DNA of 46,049 bases, from positions 1 through 46,049 of the forward strand of contig CALVNG010000011.1 of assembly GCA_944349545.1 (NCBI GenBank). The letters run 5' to 3'. Both the position numbers and the translations under genes were made by a program. Source of the stretch: an uncultured Eubacteriales bacterium. GTDB lineage: Bacteria; Bacillota; Clostridia; Christensenellales; Aristaeellaceae. Shown one piece after another: positions 1 through 8,419 of this stretch. Below the pieces are notes generated by a model. It saw only the letters and a list, made by a program, of their open reading frames with translations. It had not been told where the DNA came from and did not search any database. Every line of letters starts with the position of its first letter. The stretch's first letter is position 1.

Positions 1-560
1 CGCTTCGCGCGCTCAAAGCACAGCCACACGCCCAGCCGCACCAGCGCCACGGCCCACATCAGCGTGTAGGCCACGCCGCCGTTGAACCAGAAAAACGCCT
101 CGCTCAGCTCCGGCACGAACTGGATGATCACAAACGCCACCGCGCAAAACGCCATCCAGAACGCCTGCCGGTCCGCGCCCAGCCCCCGCACCAGCGCCTG
201 CCTCAGGAAAAACCATACCGCAAACAGCAGAAACGTCATCAGCAGCGCCGTCGTCACCCAGTAGAGGTCCTCGCCGAACAGCGCGGGTTGCAGGGCGCTG
301 ATAAAGGACGTGGTGTAGGTGCCCTCCCAGGTGTTTCGGATGCTTACGGTGTTTTGCACGGCGGCGCGCACCGTCTCCCACACGCTGCCGGTTTCGCGCC
401 AGGCGTCGTGGGTGCGGATGGAAAAGCCGAAATCGTCATAGCAGGCGTGGTTGTACGCCGACAGGGCGTACAGCGGCATCAGGCTGAGCAGCAGAGCCGC
501 CACGCACAGCCACGTCAGCGCCCGGCCAGACAGGCGGCGCCGCGCGAGCGCATGTCTCAT
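1..560 (-). CDS. Multi-pass membrane protein, DUF6056-like, partial (3' end outside window)
   Basis: This is the N-terminal part (about 186 codons) of a hydrophobic protein whose gene runs off the left edge. It starts at an ATG at 560 that overlaps the stop of the upstream gene (ATGA). After a first membrane helix there is a YNHACYDDFGFS segment, then further helices and an EAFFWFNGG motif. The same motifs occur at the same positions in the next gene, so the two are tandem paralogs. I place both near the DUF6056 family from memory. The acidic pair just after the first helix resembles the catalytic loop of GT-C membrane glycosyltransferases, but that function is inference. Confidence 0.8.
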   Translation of the reverse strand, partial: MRHALARRRLSGRALTWLCVAALLLSLMPLYALSAYNHACYDDFGFSIRTHDAWRETGSVWETVRAAVQNTVSIRNTWEGTYTTSFISALQPALFGEDLYWVTTALLMTFLLFAVWFFLRQALVRGLGADRQAFWMAFCAVAFVIIQFVPELSEAFFWFNGGVAYTLMWAVALVRLGVWLCFERAK

Positions 561-2068
561 GGCGTCCCCTCCTCTCCCGCGATCCGGATGGCCTCCTTGC
601 CGTAGTAGGCCGCCAGGGAGGGCCGCACGTCGTATTCCGAGCCCGGCACGATCAAATCATCCATGAACACGTCCGGCACGGCGGTGAGCGGGGAGAGCGT
701 GACCACCGGCTGCGCGGGGTCGTTCAGGGCCTCCTCGCGCAGGGTCATCTCCGCGTCGTACTGCGCAGCCTCGCCGCTAAGAAGCGAGAGGGCGGCGCTG
801 GGGCCGCTCAGGTTCTGCACGCCGTAGAGCGCCTCGCCCGCGGGCCTGCACGCCAGGCAGCCCATCCCCAGCAGGCACAGGCTGACCGCCAGCAGCGCGC
901 CGTAGCCCCGCGCCGTGAGCGGCCGGGCGAGCGTCTCCCGGCCGGCCGCCGCGAGCCGCCGCGCCGCAAAGCCCGCCAGGTAGTACACCGCCAGAAACCA
1001 CAGCGCCACAAAGCTGATGTAGTAGGTATCCACGATGCGCCCCGCGCCGATGGAGGCGATGGCGTAGAGCGGCGGGGTCATCTGCGTGCAGTACAGCGCG
1101 CCCATCAGCCCCAGCACCAGCCAGGGGTGTGAAAAGCGCCACGGGCTTTGCCGGGCGGCCCGGTAGAGCGCAGGCAGCACCGCCAGCGTGACCGCGATCA
1201 GCTCAGGGCGCAGATACGTCCCCATCTGCGCCGCGCCGTAAAAGAGCGACTGCAGCACCGCCTTGACCGCCGAGGTCTGATACCCGATCACCCCGGCGCG
1301 CACCGTATTGCCGGGCGCGGACATGCTGTACACAAAGCAGATGAGCAAAAGGGCCGTCAGCCCCGCAAAGCGCCAGCGCCGCGGATGCCGCGCGCGCATC
1401 ATCCACACGAGGCACACCGCCAGCATGCACAGGCTGAACAGTCCGCCGCCGTAGCTGCCGCCGCCCAAAAGCGCCATCAGCACGCACAGCGCCGCCGTCA
1501 GCCCCGCGGCGCGGCCCTTCGCCCCGGCCAGCCGCACCATCAGCGCGGCGGCCAGCGCCATGAGCGAATAGATGAAGGTGTTGCCGATGCCTCCGTTGAA
1601 CCAAAAAAACGCCTCGCCCGCATCCGGCATGAACTGAATCATCAGCGTCACCGCCAGGCACCCCAGCGTCCACCGGCCCGTGCGGTCCATGCCCAGCCGG
1701 CCCAGCACCACCGAAAAAAAGTACAGGAAACACGCGATCAGCGCCGTGAGCAGCACAAACGTGCTGATGAAGTAGAGCCGCTCGGAAAAGATGCCGGGCT
1801 GCACATTGCTTAGCAGCGTGCCCGTATAGGTGCCCTGCCAGCTCTCGCGCGTCACCAGCGCGCTGTCCCAGGCCGCGCGCAGCACCGCGCCCACGCTGCC
1901 CGTGTCGCGCCAGGCCTGATGCGCCCGCGCGGAAAAGCCGTAATCGTCATAATAGGGATGGTTGTACAGGGAGATTGCGTACAGCGGCAGCGCGCCCAAC
2001 ACCAGCGCCGCCACGCTTAGCCACAACAGCGCGCGCCGGATTTTTTCCACCCGGTTCTCTGCCCGCAT
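557..2068 (-). CDS. Multi-pass membrane protein, DUF6056-like (possible GT-C glycosyltransferase)
   Basis: A 503-residue protein with roughly 11 to 13 hydrophobic segments. The start is the ATG at 2068, preceded by GGGAGG with 8 bases spacing; the open frame continues 39 codons further up but without an SD. Visible motifs are YNHPYYDDYGFSARAH after helix 1 (about residues 34-50) and EAFFWFNGG near residue 150, both shared with the downstream paralog at 1-560. The soluble C-terminal tail (from about residue 430) is likely extracytoplasmic. A lipid-linked-sugar glycosyltransferase role is plausible from topology and the DD loop, but no substrate can be named. The two genes overlap by 4 bases and form an operon read from the promoter at 2114-2142. 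Confidence 0.85.
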   Translation of the reverse strand: MRAENRVEKIRRALLWLSVAALVLGALPLYAISLYNHPYYDDYGFSARAHQAWRDTGSVGAVLRAAWDSALVTRESWQGTYTGTLLSNVQPGIFSERLYFISTFVLLTALIACFLYFFSVVLGRLGMDRTGRWTLGCLAVTLMIQFMPDAGEAFFWFNGGIGNTFIYSLMALAAALMVRLAGAKGRAAGLTAALCVLMALLGGGSYGGGLFSLCMLAVCLVWMMRARHPRRWRFAGLTALLLICFVYSMSAPGNTVRAGVIGYQTSAVKAVLQSLFYGAAQMGTYLRPELIAVTLAVLPALYRAARQSPWRFSHPWLVLGLMGALYCTQMTPPLYAIASIGAGRIVDTYYISFVALWFLAVYYLAGFAARRLAAAGRETLARPLTARGYGALLAVSLCLLGMGCLACRPAGEALYGVQNLSGPSAALSLLSGEAAQYDAEMTLREEALNDPAQPVVTLSPLTAVPDVFMDDLIVPGSEYDVRPSLAAYYGKEAIRIAGEEGTP

Positions 2069-2113
2069 GCCGCTTCCTCCCTTCACATCGGGTGCATAGG
2101 TTACCAAGTTTAG

Positions 2114-2142
2114 ATTATAGCATGTTTCGCCGAAAAAAGCCA
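2114..2142 (-). promoter_or_regulatory. Sigma-A promoter of the DUF6056-like pair
   Basis: A perfect TATAAT -10 lies at 2114-2119 on the minus strand, 46 bases before the ATG at 2068. With 17-base spacing the -35 position is 2137-2142 (TGGCTT), which is a weak match. The call rests mainly on the -10. Confidence 0.55.
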
Positions 2143-2150
2143 CACACGCC

Positions 2151-2194
2151 GCGACTTGGGCAAAGATTCCCCGCGACTTGGGCAAAGATTCCCC
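2151..2194. repeat. Exact tandem repeat, 22 bp x 2
   Basis: Two perfect head-to-tail copies (2151-2172 and 2173-2194) of a unit beginning GCGACTTGGG and ending GATTCCCC. It lies between divergent genes, 8 bases upstream of the predicted -35 of the minus-strand promoter. Confidence 0.95.
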
Positions 2195-2196
2195 GC

Positions 2197-2222
2197 ACCC
2201 CGGCTGGGCCGCGTCATAGGAT
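2197..2222 (+). promoter_or_regulatory. Possible sporulation-type (sigma-E/sigma-K) promoter for the LysM gene
   Basis: CATAGGAT at 2215-2222 fits the CATAnnnT -10 class, with AC at 2197-2198 placed 16 bases upstream as in sigma-K promoters. No sigma-A promoter is visible for the LysM gene. The motif is short, so chance is a real possibility. Confidence 0.25.
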
Positions 2223-2282
2223 GGTACAGGCGCGCCCCCGCGGCGCAGCCGAACCGCTCAATCCTGAAAGGAGCGCCTGACC

Positions 2283-2777
2283 ATGATGCTCAACCAGCCC
2301 GCCACCCCCGGCGCGGGACCGGACGGTCTGCCCACGCCCGCTCTGCCGGACGCCAACCAGCCCGCCTCCCCCGGTCCGGGGCCGGACGGCCTGCCCACGC
2401 CTTCCCTGCCCAGCCAGCCGCAGATCACCTGCCCCGGCAGCTTCTGCTGCCCCGCGGGGTATACCGCCGCCATCGTCGGCCGCGGCCAGTCCTTTACCGA
2501 CCTACTGCTTCTCCATAACGTATCCTATCAGGCCCTGAGCGCGGCCAATCCCGGCCTGTCCGTCACAAGGCCGCAGGCCGGCACGCGCTATTGCGTGCCC
2601 CCCGCCGGCAGCCGCCGCCTGTGCCCCACCGGCAGCTACAGCCATGTGATGGGCGCGGGCGAGAACCTCTACACCCTCGCCCAGTCGCTGGGCGTGGCTC
2701 CCGGCGCGCTGCTGGTGATCAACACCTCGCTCGCCCCCGGCGATTTCGTGCCGGGCCGCGTGGTGTGCGTGACCTGA
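2283..2777 (+). CDS. LysM-domain protein without signal peptide
   Basis: A 164-residue protein. The first 42 or so residues are a proline- and glycine-rich segment made of two 21-residue repeats (NQPA-PG-GPDGLPTP). Two LysM-like modules follow, each introduced by a CP or CCP motif: about residues 59-103 and 118-164, the second reading GENLYTLAQSLGVAPGALL. There is no N-terminal hydrophobic signal. LysM binds N-acetylglucosamine-containing glycan such as peptidoglycan or spore cortex. The missing signal plus repeated CP-LysM units is typical of spore-associated LysM proteins in Clostridia, and a weak sigma-K-like motif upstream fits; both are inference. The start could be the ATG at 2283 or 2286, with AAAGGAG upstream. 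It is transcribed towards a shared terminator. Confidence 0.8.
   Translation: MMLNQPATPGAGPDGLPTPALPDANQPASPGPGPDGLPTPSLPSQPQITCPGSFCCPAGYTAAIVGRGQSFTDLLLLHNVSYQALSAANPGLSVTRPQAGTRYCVPPAGSRRLCPTGSYSHVMGAGENLYTLAQSLGVAPGALLVINTSLAPGDFVPGRVVCVT
2292..2417 (+). repeat. In-frame 63-bp direct repeat inside the LysM gene
   Basis: Two imperfect copies (2292-2354, 2355-2417) encode the proline/glycine-rich N-terminal segment, keeping frame. Confidence 0.85.
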
Positions 2778-2792
2778 AAAACGGGGAAGCAA

Positions 2793-2822
2793 AGCGGCCC
2801 GCGCAGGATAGCGCGGGCCGCT
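2793..2822. terminator. Shared terminator of convergent genes
   Basis: Perfect 12-bp stem (2793-2804 with 2811-2822), 6-base loop, T-rich (CTTTGTTT) on the plus-strand side. It lies between the stop of the LysM gene and the end of the minus-strand operon; on the minus strand the T run is weaker. Confidence 0.85.
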
Positions 2823-2832
2823 CTTTGTTTCT

Positions 2833-4251
2833 TCAGTTGTCCAGGCGGCGGGCCACCTCGTCGGCCACGACCATGCCGCTCACGCCCGCCTGCATCAGGC
2901 CGCGCGTGATGCCCGCGCCGTCGCCCGCGGCGAACAGGCCCTTGATGGCCGTTTCCATGTGGCTGTCCACCAGCACCTTGCTGGAGTAGAACTTGACCTC
3001 CACGCCGTAGAGCAGCGTGTTCTGGCTGTAGAGACCGGGCGCCAGATGGTCGAAGGCCTTGAGCGCCTCGACGATGCTGGTCAGGTGCCGCGCGGGCAGC
3101 ACAAAGCTCAGGTCGCCCGGCACGGCGGTGGAGAGCGTGGGGATGGTGGTGGACTTGGCCAGGCGCTTGACGTCCGTGCGGCGGCCCTTGAGCAGGTCGC
3201 CCAGGCGCTGCACCATGATGGGGCCGCCGGTGAGCATGTTGCCCAGCTGGGCGATGTAGCGCCCGTACTCGATGGGCTGGTTGAACGGCTCGGTGAACTG
3301 CGTGGACACCAGCATGGCGAAGTTGGTGTTGCCGGTGCGCTTTTCCGGGTCCTCGTAGCTGTGGCCGTTGACCACGGCGATGCCGCCCTCGTAGTACTCC
3401 TGGCTCACCTCGCCGCCGGGGTTCATGCAGAAGGTGCGCACCTTGTTTTCGTAGGTGTCGCTGTAGTAGACGAGCTTTGCCTCGTAGAGGTCGCGGGTCA
3501 GGTGGTCCATGATGGCGTTGGGCACCTCGACGCGCACGCCGATGTCCACCTCGTTGTTCTGCGTGCGAAGCCCCAGCTTGTTCACCGTCTCGGACAGCCA
3601 CTGCGCGCCGCCGCGGCCGGGGGCCGTCACCACATAGGGCGCGTAGACGATTTCCGGCTCGTGCCCGCGCCGGTGAATCTTCACGCCCGTCACCTTCCCC
3701 CCCTCGCAGAGGATGTCCTCCGCGCTGGTCAGCTCCAGAAAGGTGGTATTGGTCTTGGTGACCAGATAGTCGTGCATCGCGCCAAGCACAGGCCCCGCGT
3801 TCTCCGTGCCCAGGTGGCGCACCGGGCAGGGCACCAGGCGGATGTTGTGGCGGCTGGCCTCGTAGGCGATCTCGTCCACGCGGCTGTTGTTGAGGCCGTG
3901 GACGGTCTTGCTGGCGCCGAAGCCGAGGTAGATGTCGTCGGCCTGATGGATATAGTCCATCGCGCGCTTGTGGCCGATGTAGTCGCTCACATGGCCGCCC
4001 ACCTCGTCGCTGAGCGACAGCTTGCCGTCGGAAAACGCGCCCGCGCCCGCCCAGCCGTGCACGATGGCGCAGGGGTCGCAGTGCTTGCACTGCCCGTCGA
4101 TGCGCGCCGGGCACGCGCGGTGGGAAATCGCCCGGCCCGTATCCACGATCAGCACGCGGCTCTGCGGCCGCTTCCTGGCCATTTCCAGCGCGGCGAAGAT
4201 GCCCGCGGGACCCGCGCCGATGATGATGAAATCAAAATTCTTGTTTTCCAT
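2833..4251 (-). CDS. FAD-dependent dehydrogenase, COG2509-like
   Basis: A 472-residue flavoprotein. The N-terminus has a Rossmann FAD motif GAGPAGIFAALEMA (residues 12-25) and a cysteine-rich CPARIDGQCKHCDPC stretch followed by GAFSDGKLSLS. The C-terminus has an ATRGLMQAG-like FAD-closing segment (GAGITRGLMQAGVSG). This matches the conserved uncharacterised FAD-dependent dehydrogenases of COG2509; substrate and electron partner are unknown. The start at 4251 has GGAGGAG at 7 bases. It is the last gene of the operon, 15 bases after trpS, and ends at the terminator at 2793-2822. Confidence 0.9.
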   Translation of the reverse strand: MENKNFDFIIIGAGPAGIFAALEMARKRPQSRVLIVDTGRAISHRACPARIDGQCKHCDPCAIVHGWAGAGAFSDGKLSLSDEVGGHVSDYIGHKRAMDYIHQADDIYLGFGASKTVHGLNNSRVDEIAYEASRHNIRLVPCPVRHLGTENAGPVLGAMHDYLVTKTNTTFLELTSAEDILCEGGKVTGVKIHRRGHEPEIVYAPYVVTAPGRGGAQWLSETVNKLGLRTQNNEVDIGVRVEVPNAIMDHLTRDLYEAKLVYYSDTYENKVRTFCMNPGGEVSQEYYEGGIAVVNGHSYEDPEKRTGNTNFAMLVSTQFTEPFNQPIEYGRYIAQLGNMLTGGPIMVQRLGDLLKGRRTDVKRLAKSTTIPTLSTAVPGDLSFVLPARHLTSIVEALKAFDHLAPGLYSQNTLLYGVEVKFYSSKVLVDSHMETAIKGLFAAGDGAGITRGLMQAGVSGMVVADEVARRLDN

Positions 4252-4266
4252 GCGCTGTCTCCTCCG

Positions 4267-5280
4267 TCATTTCAGGCGCTCGGCAAAGCCCACCTTGCGC
4301 TGCACCTTGCGCAGGGTGCGCAGGGCCATGCGGTTGGCGATCTCGGCGTTTTCCGTAAGCACGCCCTGCAAATAGGCCTTGTCGGCCATCAGGCGCCTGT
4401 GCTCGCTCTGCAGGGGGGCGAGGGTTTCGATCACGCATTCGCTCACGCGGTCCTTGAGCTTGCCGTAGCCCTGGCCCTGCAGTTCCGCCGCCGCTTCCTC
4501 CACGCTCTGTCCGGTCAGCGCCGCGATGATGCTGAGCAGGTTGCTCACGCCCGGCTTGTTCGCCGGGTCAAAGCGGATGTCCGCCTCCGAGTCGGTCACG
4601 GCGCGCCTGACCTTGCGGCGGATGGCGTCGGGCGGGTCGAGCAGGGAGATGAAGGTGTCCTCGGGGTCGGACTTGCTCATCTTGCGGGTGGGGTCCTGCA
4701 GGCTCATGATGCGGCTGCCCACCTTGCCGAAGTAGCCTTCGGGCACGGTGAACACGTCGCCGTACACGCCGTTGAACCGCTGGGCGATGTCGCGCGTCAA
4801 TTCCAGGTGCTGCTTCTGGTCCGCGCCGATGGGGACCAGGTCCGTCTGGTAGAGCAGAATGTCCGCCGCCATCAGCGTAGGATACGTAAACAGGCCCGCG
4901 TTGATGTTATCGGCGTGCTTCTGCGCCTTGTCCTTGAACTGGGTCATGCGCTGCAATTCGCCCATGTAGGTGAAGCAGTTGAGGATCCAGGCCAGCTCCG
5001 CATGGGCGCTGACGTGGCTCTGGCAGTAGATGACGTTCTTTTTGGGGTCCAGGCCGCAGGCGATGTAGATGGCGGCCAGCTCCAGGCAGCGGCGGCGCAG
5101 GGCCGCGGGGTCCTGGCGCACGGTGATGGCGTGCATGTCCACCACGCAGTAGATGCACCGGTATTCGTCCTCCAGAAGCTTGAAGTTGCGCAGGGCGCCG
5201 ATGTAGTTGCCCAGCGTCAGCGTGCCGGAGGGCTGAATGCCGGAAAAGATGATCTTTTTGGTTTCGGCGGGCGTATCCAT
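4267..5280 (-). CDS. trpS: Tryptophan--tRNA ligase
   Basis: A 337-residue class Ic aminoacyl-tRNA synthetase of normal length. It charges tRNA-Trp with tryptophan using ATP in the cytoplasm. The HIGH-equivalent motif is PSGTLTLGNY (residues 17-26), and KMSKS is intact at 200-204. AAGGAGG lies 8 bases before the ATG at 5280. It sits inside an operon between two small drug-metabolite-type transporters and a flavoprotein. No T-box leader is seen in the 24-base gap upstream, so tryptophan-dependent control would have to act at the distant operon promoter. Confidence 0.97.
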   Translation of the reverse strand: MDTPAETKKIIFSGIQPSGTLTLGNYIGALRNFKLLEDEYRCIYCVVDMHAITVRQDPAALRRRCLELAAIYIACGLDPKKNVIYCQSHVSAHAELAWILNCFTYMGELQRMTQFKDKAQKHADNINAGLFTYPTLMAADILLYQTDLVPIGADQKQHLELTRDIAQRFNGVYGDVFTVPEGYFGKVGSRIMSLQDPTRKMSKSDPEDTFISLLDPPDAIRRKVRRAVTDSEADIRFDPANKPGVSNLLSIIAALTGQSVEEAAAELQGQGYGKLKDRVSECVIETLAPLQSEHRRLMADKAYLQGVLTENAEIANRMALRTLRKVQRKVGFAERLK

Positions 5281-5304
5281 GGGGCCTTCCTCCTTGTTGA
5301 GGTG

Positions 5305-5643
5305 TTACAGAGTCAGCGTGAGCACGATGCCCACCATAATGAGCAGATTGCCGATCAGGCGGCGCGGGGTAATCTTTTCCTTGAGGAACCACCAGCTGAG
5401 CAGCATCACATAGATGTAGCTGGAGGCTTCCAGAATGCTGGACACGCTCAGCTCCAGCGTGCGAAGCGCCACGACGTTGAGCAGCATGCAACCGAAGAAC
5501 AGCGCGTAGGCCGTTATCACAGGCGCGTTGAGATAGGCGCGCACACCCGTGTAGCGGGGGTTGTCGGCGGCCTTTTTGAGAATGAGCTGGCTCGCCGCCG
5601 AAAGCAGGGGGGTGATCAGGTAAATCAGGACGCCGCTATTCAT
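5305..5643 (-). CDS. EmrE/EamA-like half transporter, subunit B
   Basis: A 112-residue protein with four predicted helices and little else, the size of one SMR/EamA half. Near the C-terminus it has SWWFLKEKITPRRLIGNLLIMVGI, the typical EamA ending (E-K/-P-R-x-x-G-x-x-L-I-x-x-G). It overlaps the upstream gene for the other half by 8 bases. The two are therefore probably the subunits of a heterodimer, like ArnE/ArnF or EbrA/EbrB. The substrate is not visible; candidates are a lipid-linked sugar or a cationic drug. Confidence 0.85.
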   Translation of the reverse strand: MNSGVLIYLITPLLSAASQLILKKAADNPRYTGVRAYLNAPVITAYALFFGCMLLNVVALRTLELSVSSILEASSYIYVMLLSWWFLKEKITPRRLIGNLLIMVGIVLTLTL

Positions 5644-6019
5644 GGTCCGTCACCACGAGCGTCACTCCGGCCAGCGCCACCACAAGGCCGGCCGCCTTTC
5701 CCCAGCTAAACGGTTCGCCAATCACAAACACCCCGGCCAGCGTCGTCCACAGCGTACAGATGCCCTTGTTGCTGTAGGCAAAGCTCAGCGGCATGCGCCG
5801 GAGCGCGCGCTGCCACAGAAACGAATAGGCGAGCAGCGTCGCAACGTCCACCGCAAGAAATATCAGGGTTTTTCCCACATTCTGTGCCGCCAGCTGTATC
5901 CCCGCCAGCTTCCCCAGCACACTGGCCACAGCGTAAAGCAAAAGTGTGGCATGCAGCATCAGCAGGTCCTGAACCTTGATTCCGGGCATCTGTACCGTTG
6001 CTTTCCTTTCTTTGCTCAT
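5636..6019 (-). CDS. EmrE/EamA-like half transporter, subunit A
   Basis: A 127-residue, four-helix protein ending GVFVIGEPFSWGKAAGLVV and VTDHE, the EamA-type second-half signature (GE-x-x-x-x-x-x-x-G). The ATG at 6019 overlaps the recJ stop (ATGA) and has GGAGAG inside recJ. It overlaps the second subunit by 8 bases, so both are translated together. Membrane exporter or flippase of unknown substrate. The operon also holds a flavoprotein related to UDP-galactopyranose mutase, which weakly favours a sugar-lipid role. Confidence 0.85.
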   Translation of the reverse strand: MSKERKATVQMPGIKVQDLLMLHATLLLYAVASVLGKLAGIQLAAQNVGKTLIFLAVDVATLLAYSFLWQRALRRMPLSFAYSNKGICTLWTTLAGVFVIGEPFSWGKAAGLVVALAGVTLVVTDHE

Positions 6020-8379
6020 CTTTCACTCTCCAACGCCCGCAGGGCGGACAAAATCGGGCTGTCGCCGAGGCTGCACCTGGCCGCCGGGCGGATCGCGTAA
6101 CGAAACGGCGACGGCGTATAGTCGATCAGCCCCAGCTGGCAGAAGGCATGCAGCCCCGCGCGCGCCTGCGCGGCCTCCATGCCCGCCGCCTGCGCGAGCT
6201 GCCCAAGCGTTCGGTGCGCGCCGCCGCGCAGCGCCCTGTACAGCGTGCGGTACGCCTCGTCCCCCGCATCCACGGCGCGGGCCAAAGCCGCGAGCGCCTC
6301 GCTGCAGGGCAGCACATGCACCCGCGCGTGCGGCAGGCGGCCGCGCCACAGCGCCGCTTCACCCGCGAACGCCTCGCCGTCCAGCAGCCATACGTGCCGC
6401 CAGTGCCCCCCGATCACCGGCAGCGCCGGCGCGGTCAGCAGCGTGGCAAAGCCGCGGGGATCGTCCGGCGCGTGCGCGCACACGTCCAGATCCGCCAGCG
6501 CCAGCGCCCGGCGCGCCGAGGCATGCGTGCGCGCCGCCAGCAGATGGCCGCGTCGCCCCTCCCGGAGCGCGGCTTCCAGCGCGGGCCAGCCGGTTTCCTG
6601 TATGGATTCTGTATCCGAAAGGGGTTTTCCTGCCTGCATGGAAAACGCATCGGCCAGCGCGTCCACCAGCGCGTCCCGCTCCGCCGGGCCGTCGGGCGCG
6701 TCCAGCGCCTGCGCGCACGCCTCGCGCACGGGTTTGAGCGCCTTGACGTCCAGCTGCAGCGACGTCACCCCGCGGAAGGTGTTGCGCCCCAGGCTGAACA
6801 CCGCGTCCACCTCGTCCGGAAGCGTCGCGGCCAGCGCGCCCTGCGAAAAGGCGATGCCGCCCAGCATGCGCCCGCCCTGCCGGAGGGTGAGCTTGAGGTG
6901 CGCGCCCTCCGCGCCCACGGCCCGGCGCTCCTCCGGGTGCAGCCCGCGCGCCAGAAACAGGGGTGCGGGGTTGCCGCAGCCAAAGGGGGCCATGCGGCTG
7001 ATCTCGTCCAGCAGCGCATCCGTGCAGTCCGACAGGGTCAGCTCCGCGTCATAGGGCTGGGCGGGCACGAAGCAGCTTTCCTCCGCCCGCGCCACGGCGG
7101 CCTGCAGGCGCTCGCAAAACGCCCCGTACCGGTCCGCCTCCAGCGTCACGCCCGCGGCCTGCTCGTGGCCGCCGTAGCGCAGCAGCAGATCGTCGCAGGT
7201 CTTGAGGCATTCGTGGATGTGCACGCCGGGGATGCTGCGCAGGCTGCCGTGCAATAGCCCCTCATGCTCGCTGAGCACGCAGGTGGGGCAGTAATACTGC
7301 TGGCACAGCCGCCCCGCCGCCAGGCCGATCACGCCCACGTGCCAGTCCTGCCCGCGCACGATCAGCGCGCGTTCCCCGATGAAGTCGTGCGCCGCGGCCT
7401 GCGCCTGCGCCGCCCTGACCAGCCGCTGCTCGGCGGCGCGGCGCTCGGTATTGAGCGCGTCCAGCTCCTCGGCCAGCCGGTCCGCCTCAGCGGGGTCGTC
7501 CGTCATCATCAGGCGCACGCCCTTGCCCGCGTCGTCCAGGCGGCCCGCCGCGTTCAGCCTCGGCCCCAGCCGGTAGCCCAGCACGTCGCTGTCCACGGGG
7601 TCGGGATCGCCGCTCACCCGGAGCAGCGCGCGCATGCCCTGCCGCTTCCGCCCGGCGATCGTCTTAAGCCCCAGCGCCACCAAGATCCGGTTCTCGTCCT
7701 CCAGCGGCACGATGTCCGCCACGATGGCCAGCGCCGCCAGATCCAGATACTCCCGGCACGCCTCCAGCCCCAGCAGCGCCTGCGCCAGCTTGAAGGCCAC
7801 CCCCGTGCCGCACAGGCGGCGGAAGGGATAGTCCCCCAGCAGCGGGTTGAGCGCCGCGTCGGCGGGGCTGGCCTCCAGCCCCAGGCCGTGGTGGTCGGTC
7901 ACGATCACCCGCATGCCCAGCTGCTGCGCCAGGCGCACCTCCTCGTGATTGGTGATGCCCAGGTCCACCGTGACCAGCACGCGATGGTCTTTGGCCAGCT
8001 GCTCCACCGCCGCCAGGTTCAGGCCGTAGCCCGCCTCGCGCAGCGGCGTATAGGGGTCGGCCCGAAGCCCGTAGCGGCGCAGCGCCTGCGTCATCAGCGC
8101 GCAGGCGCAGATGCCGTCCACGTCGTAATCGCCGTAGACCGCCACGCCAAGGCCGTGCCGCCGCGCGTCCGTGAGAATCGAGAGCGCCTCCGCCATGCCG
8201 TGCATGCGCATGGGGTCATGCAGCCGGTCCGGCGAGGGGCTTAGAAACGCCTCGGCCTGCGCCGCGTCGGTGATGCCGCGCGCGTACAAAAGCCGCGCCG
8301 TTACCCCCTCGTAGGGGCGAAGCGCGGCCGCGGCGCGCCCGTCCAGCGGGCGCGCCTGACGTGGGATGAAACGAAGCAA
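6016..8379 (-). CDS. recJ: Single-stranded-DNA-specific exonuclease RecJ
   Basis: A 787-residue 5'-3' ssDNA exonuclease of the DHH superfamily, acting in recombinational repair and mismatch repair. DHH motif I is GDYDVDG (83-89), the acidic motif II is TVDLGITNHEE (137-147, with Leu where Cys or Asn is usual), and VTDHH is at 160-164. Length matches Bacillus RecJ, including the extra C-terminal domain. The start is TTG at 8379, because AAGGAGG lies 7 bases before it; the open frame further upstream only overlaps the neighbouring flavoprotein gene. It is 40 bases downstream of that gene and overlaps the transporter gene by ATGA. Confidence 0.93.
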   Translation of the reverse strand: MLRFIPRQARPLDGRAAAALRPYEGVTARLLYARGITDAAQAEAFLSPSPDRLHDPMRMHGMAEALSILTDARRHGLGVAVYGDYDVDGICACALMTQALRRYGLRADPYTPLREAGYGLNLAAVEQLAKDHRVLVTVDLGITNHEEVRLAQQLGMRVIVTDHHGLGLEASPADAALNPLLGDYPFRRLCGTGVAFKLAQALLGLEACREYLDLAALAIVADIVPLEDENRILVALGLKTIAGRKRQGMRALLRVSGDPDPVDSDVLGYRLGPRLNAAGRLDDAGKGVRLMMTDDPAEADRLAEELDALNTERRAAEQRLVRAAQAQAAAHDFIGERALIVRGQDWHVGVIGLAAGRLCQQYYCPTCVLSEHEGLLHGSLRSIPGVHIHECLKTCDDLLLRYGGHEQAAGVTLEADRYGAFCERLQAAVARAEESCFVPAQPYDAELTLSDCTDALLDEISRMAPFGCGNPAPLFLARGLHPEERRAVGAEGAHLKLTLRQGGRMLGGIAFSQGALAATLPDEVDAVFSLGRNTFRGVTSLQLDVKALKPVREACAQALDAPDGPAERDALVDALADAFSMQAGKPLSDTESIQETGWPALEAALREGRRGHLLAARTHASARRALALADLDVCAHAPDDPRGFATLLTAPALPVIGGHWRHVWLLDGEAFAGEAALWRGRLPHARVHVLPCSEALAALARAVDAGDEAYRTLYRALRGGAHRTLGQLAQAAGMEAAQARAGLHAFCQLGLIDYTPSPFRYAIRPAARCSLGDSPILSALRALESER

Positions 8380-8419
8380 TGCGGAGCCTCCTTGCACAGG
8401 GACGCGGGAAAGGGAGACG

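Noticed and set aside
2151-2194. Possible CRISPR-like repeat
   Set aside because: Only two directly adjacent copies without spacers, and no cas genes anywhere in the window.
5281-5304. T-box leader for trpS
   Set aside because: The gap is only 24 bases and contains no T-box sequence.
2959-5709. A 916-codon open frame on the plus strand
   Set aside because: It lies antisense to two well-identified genes and part of a third, has no SD or known motif and a His/Ala/Gly/Val-rich composition typical of antisense frames in high-GC DNA.
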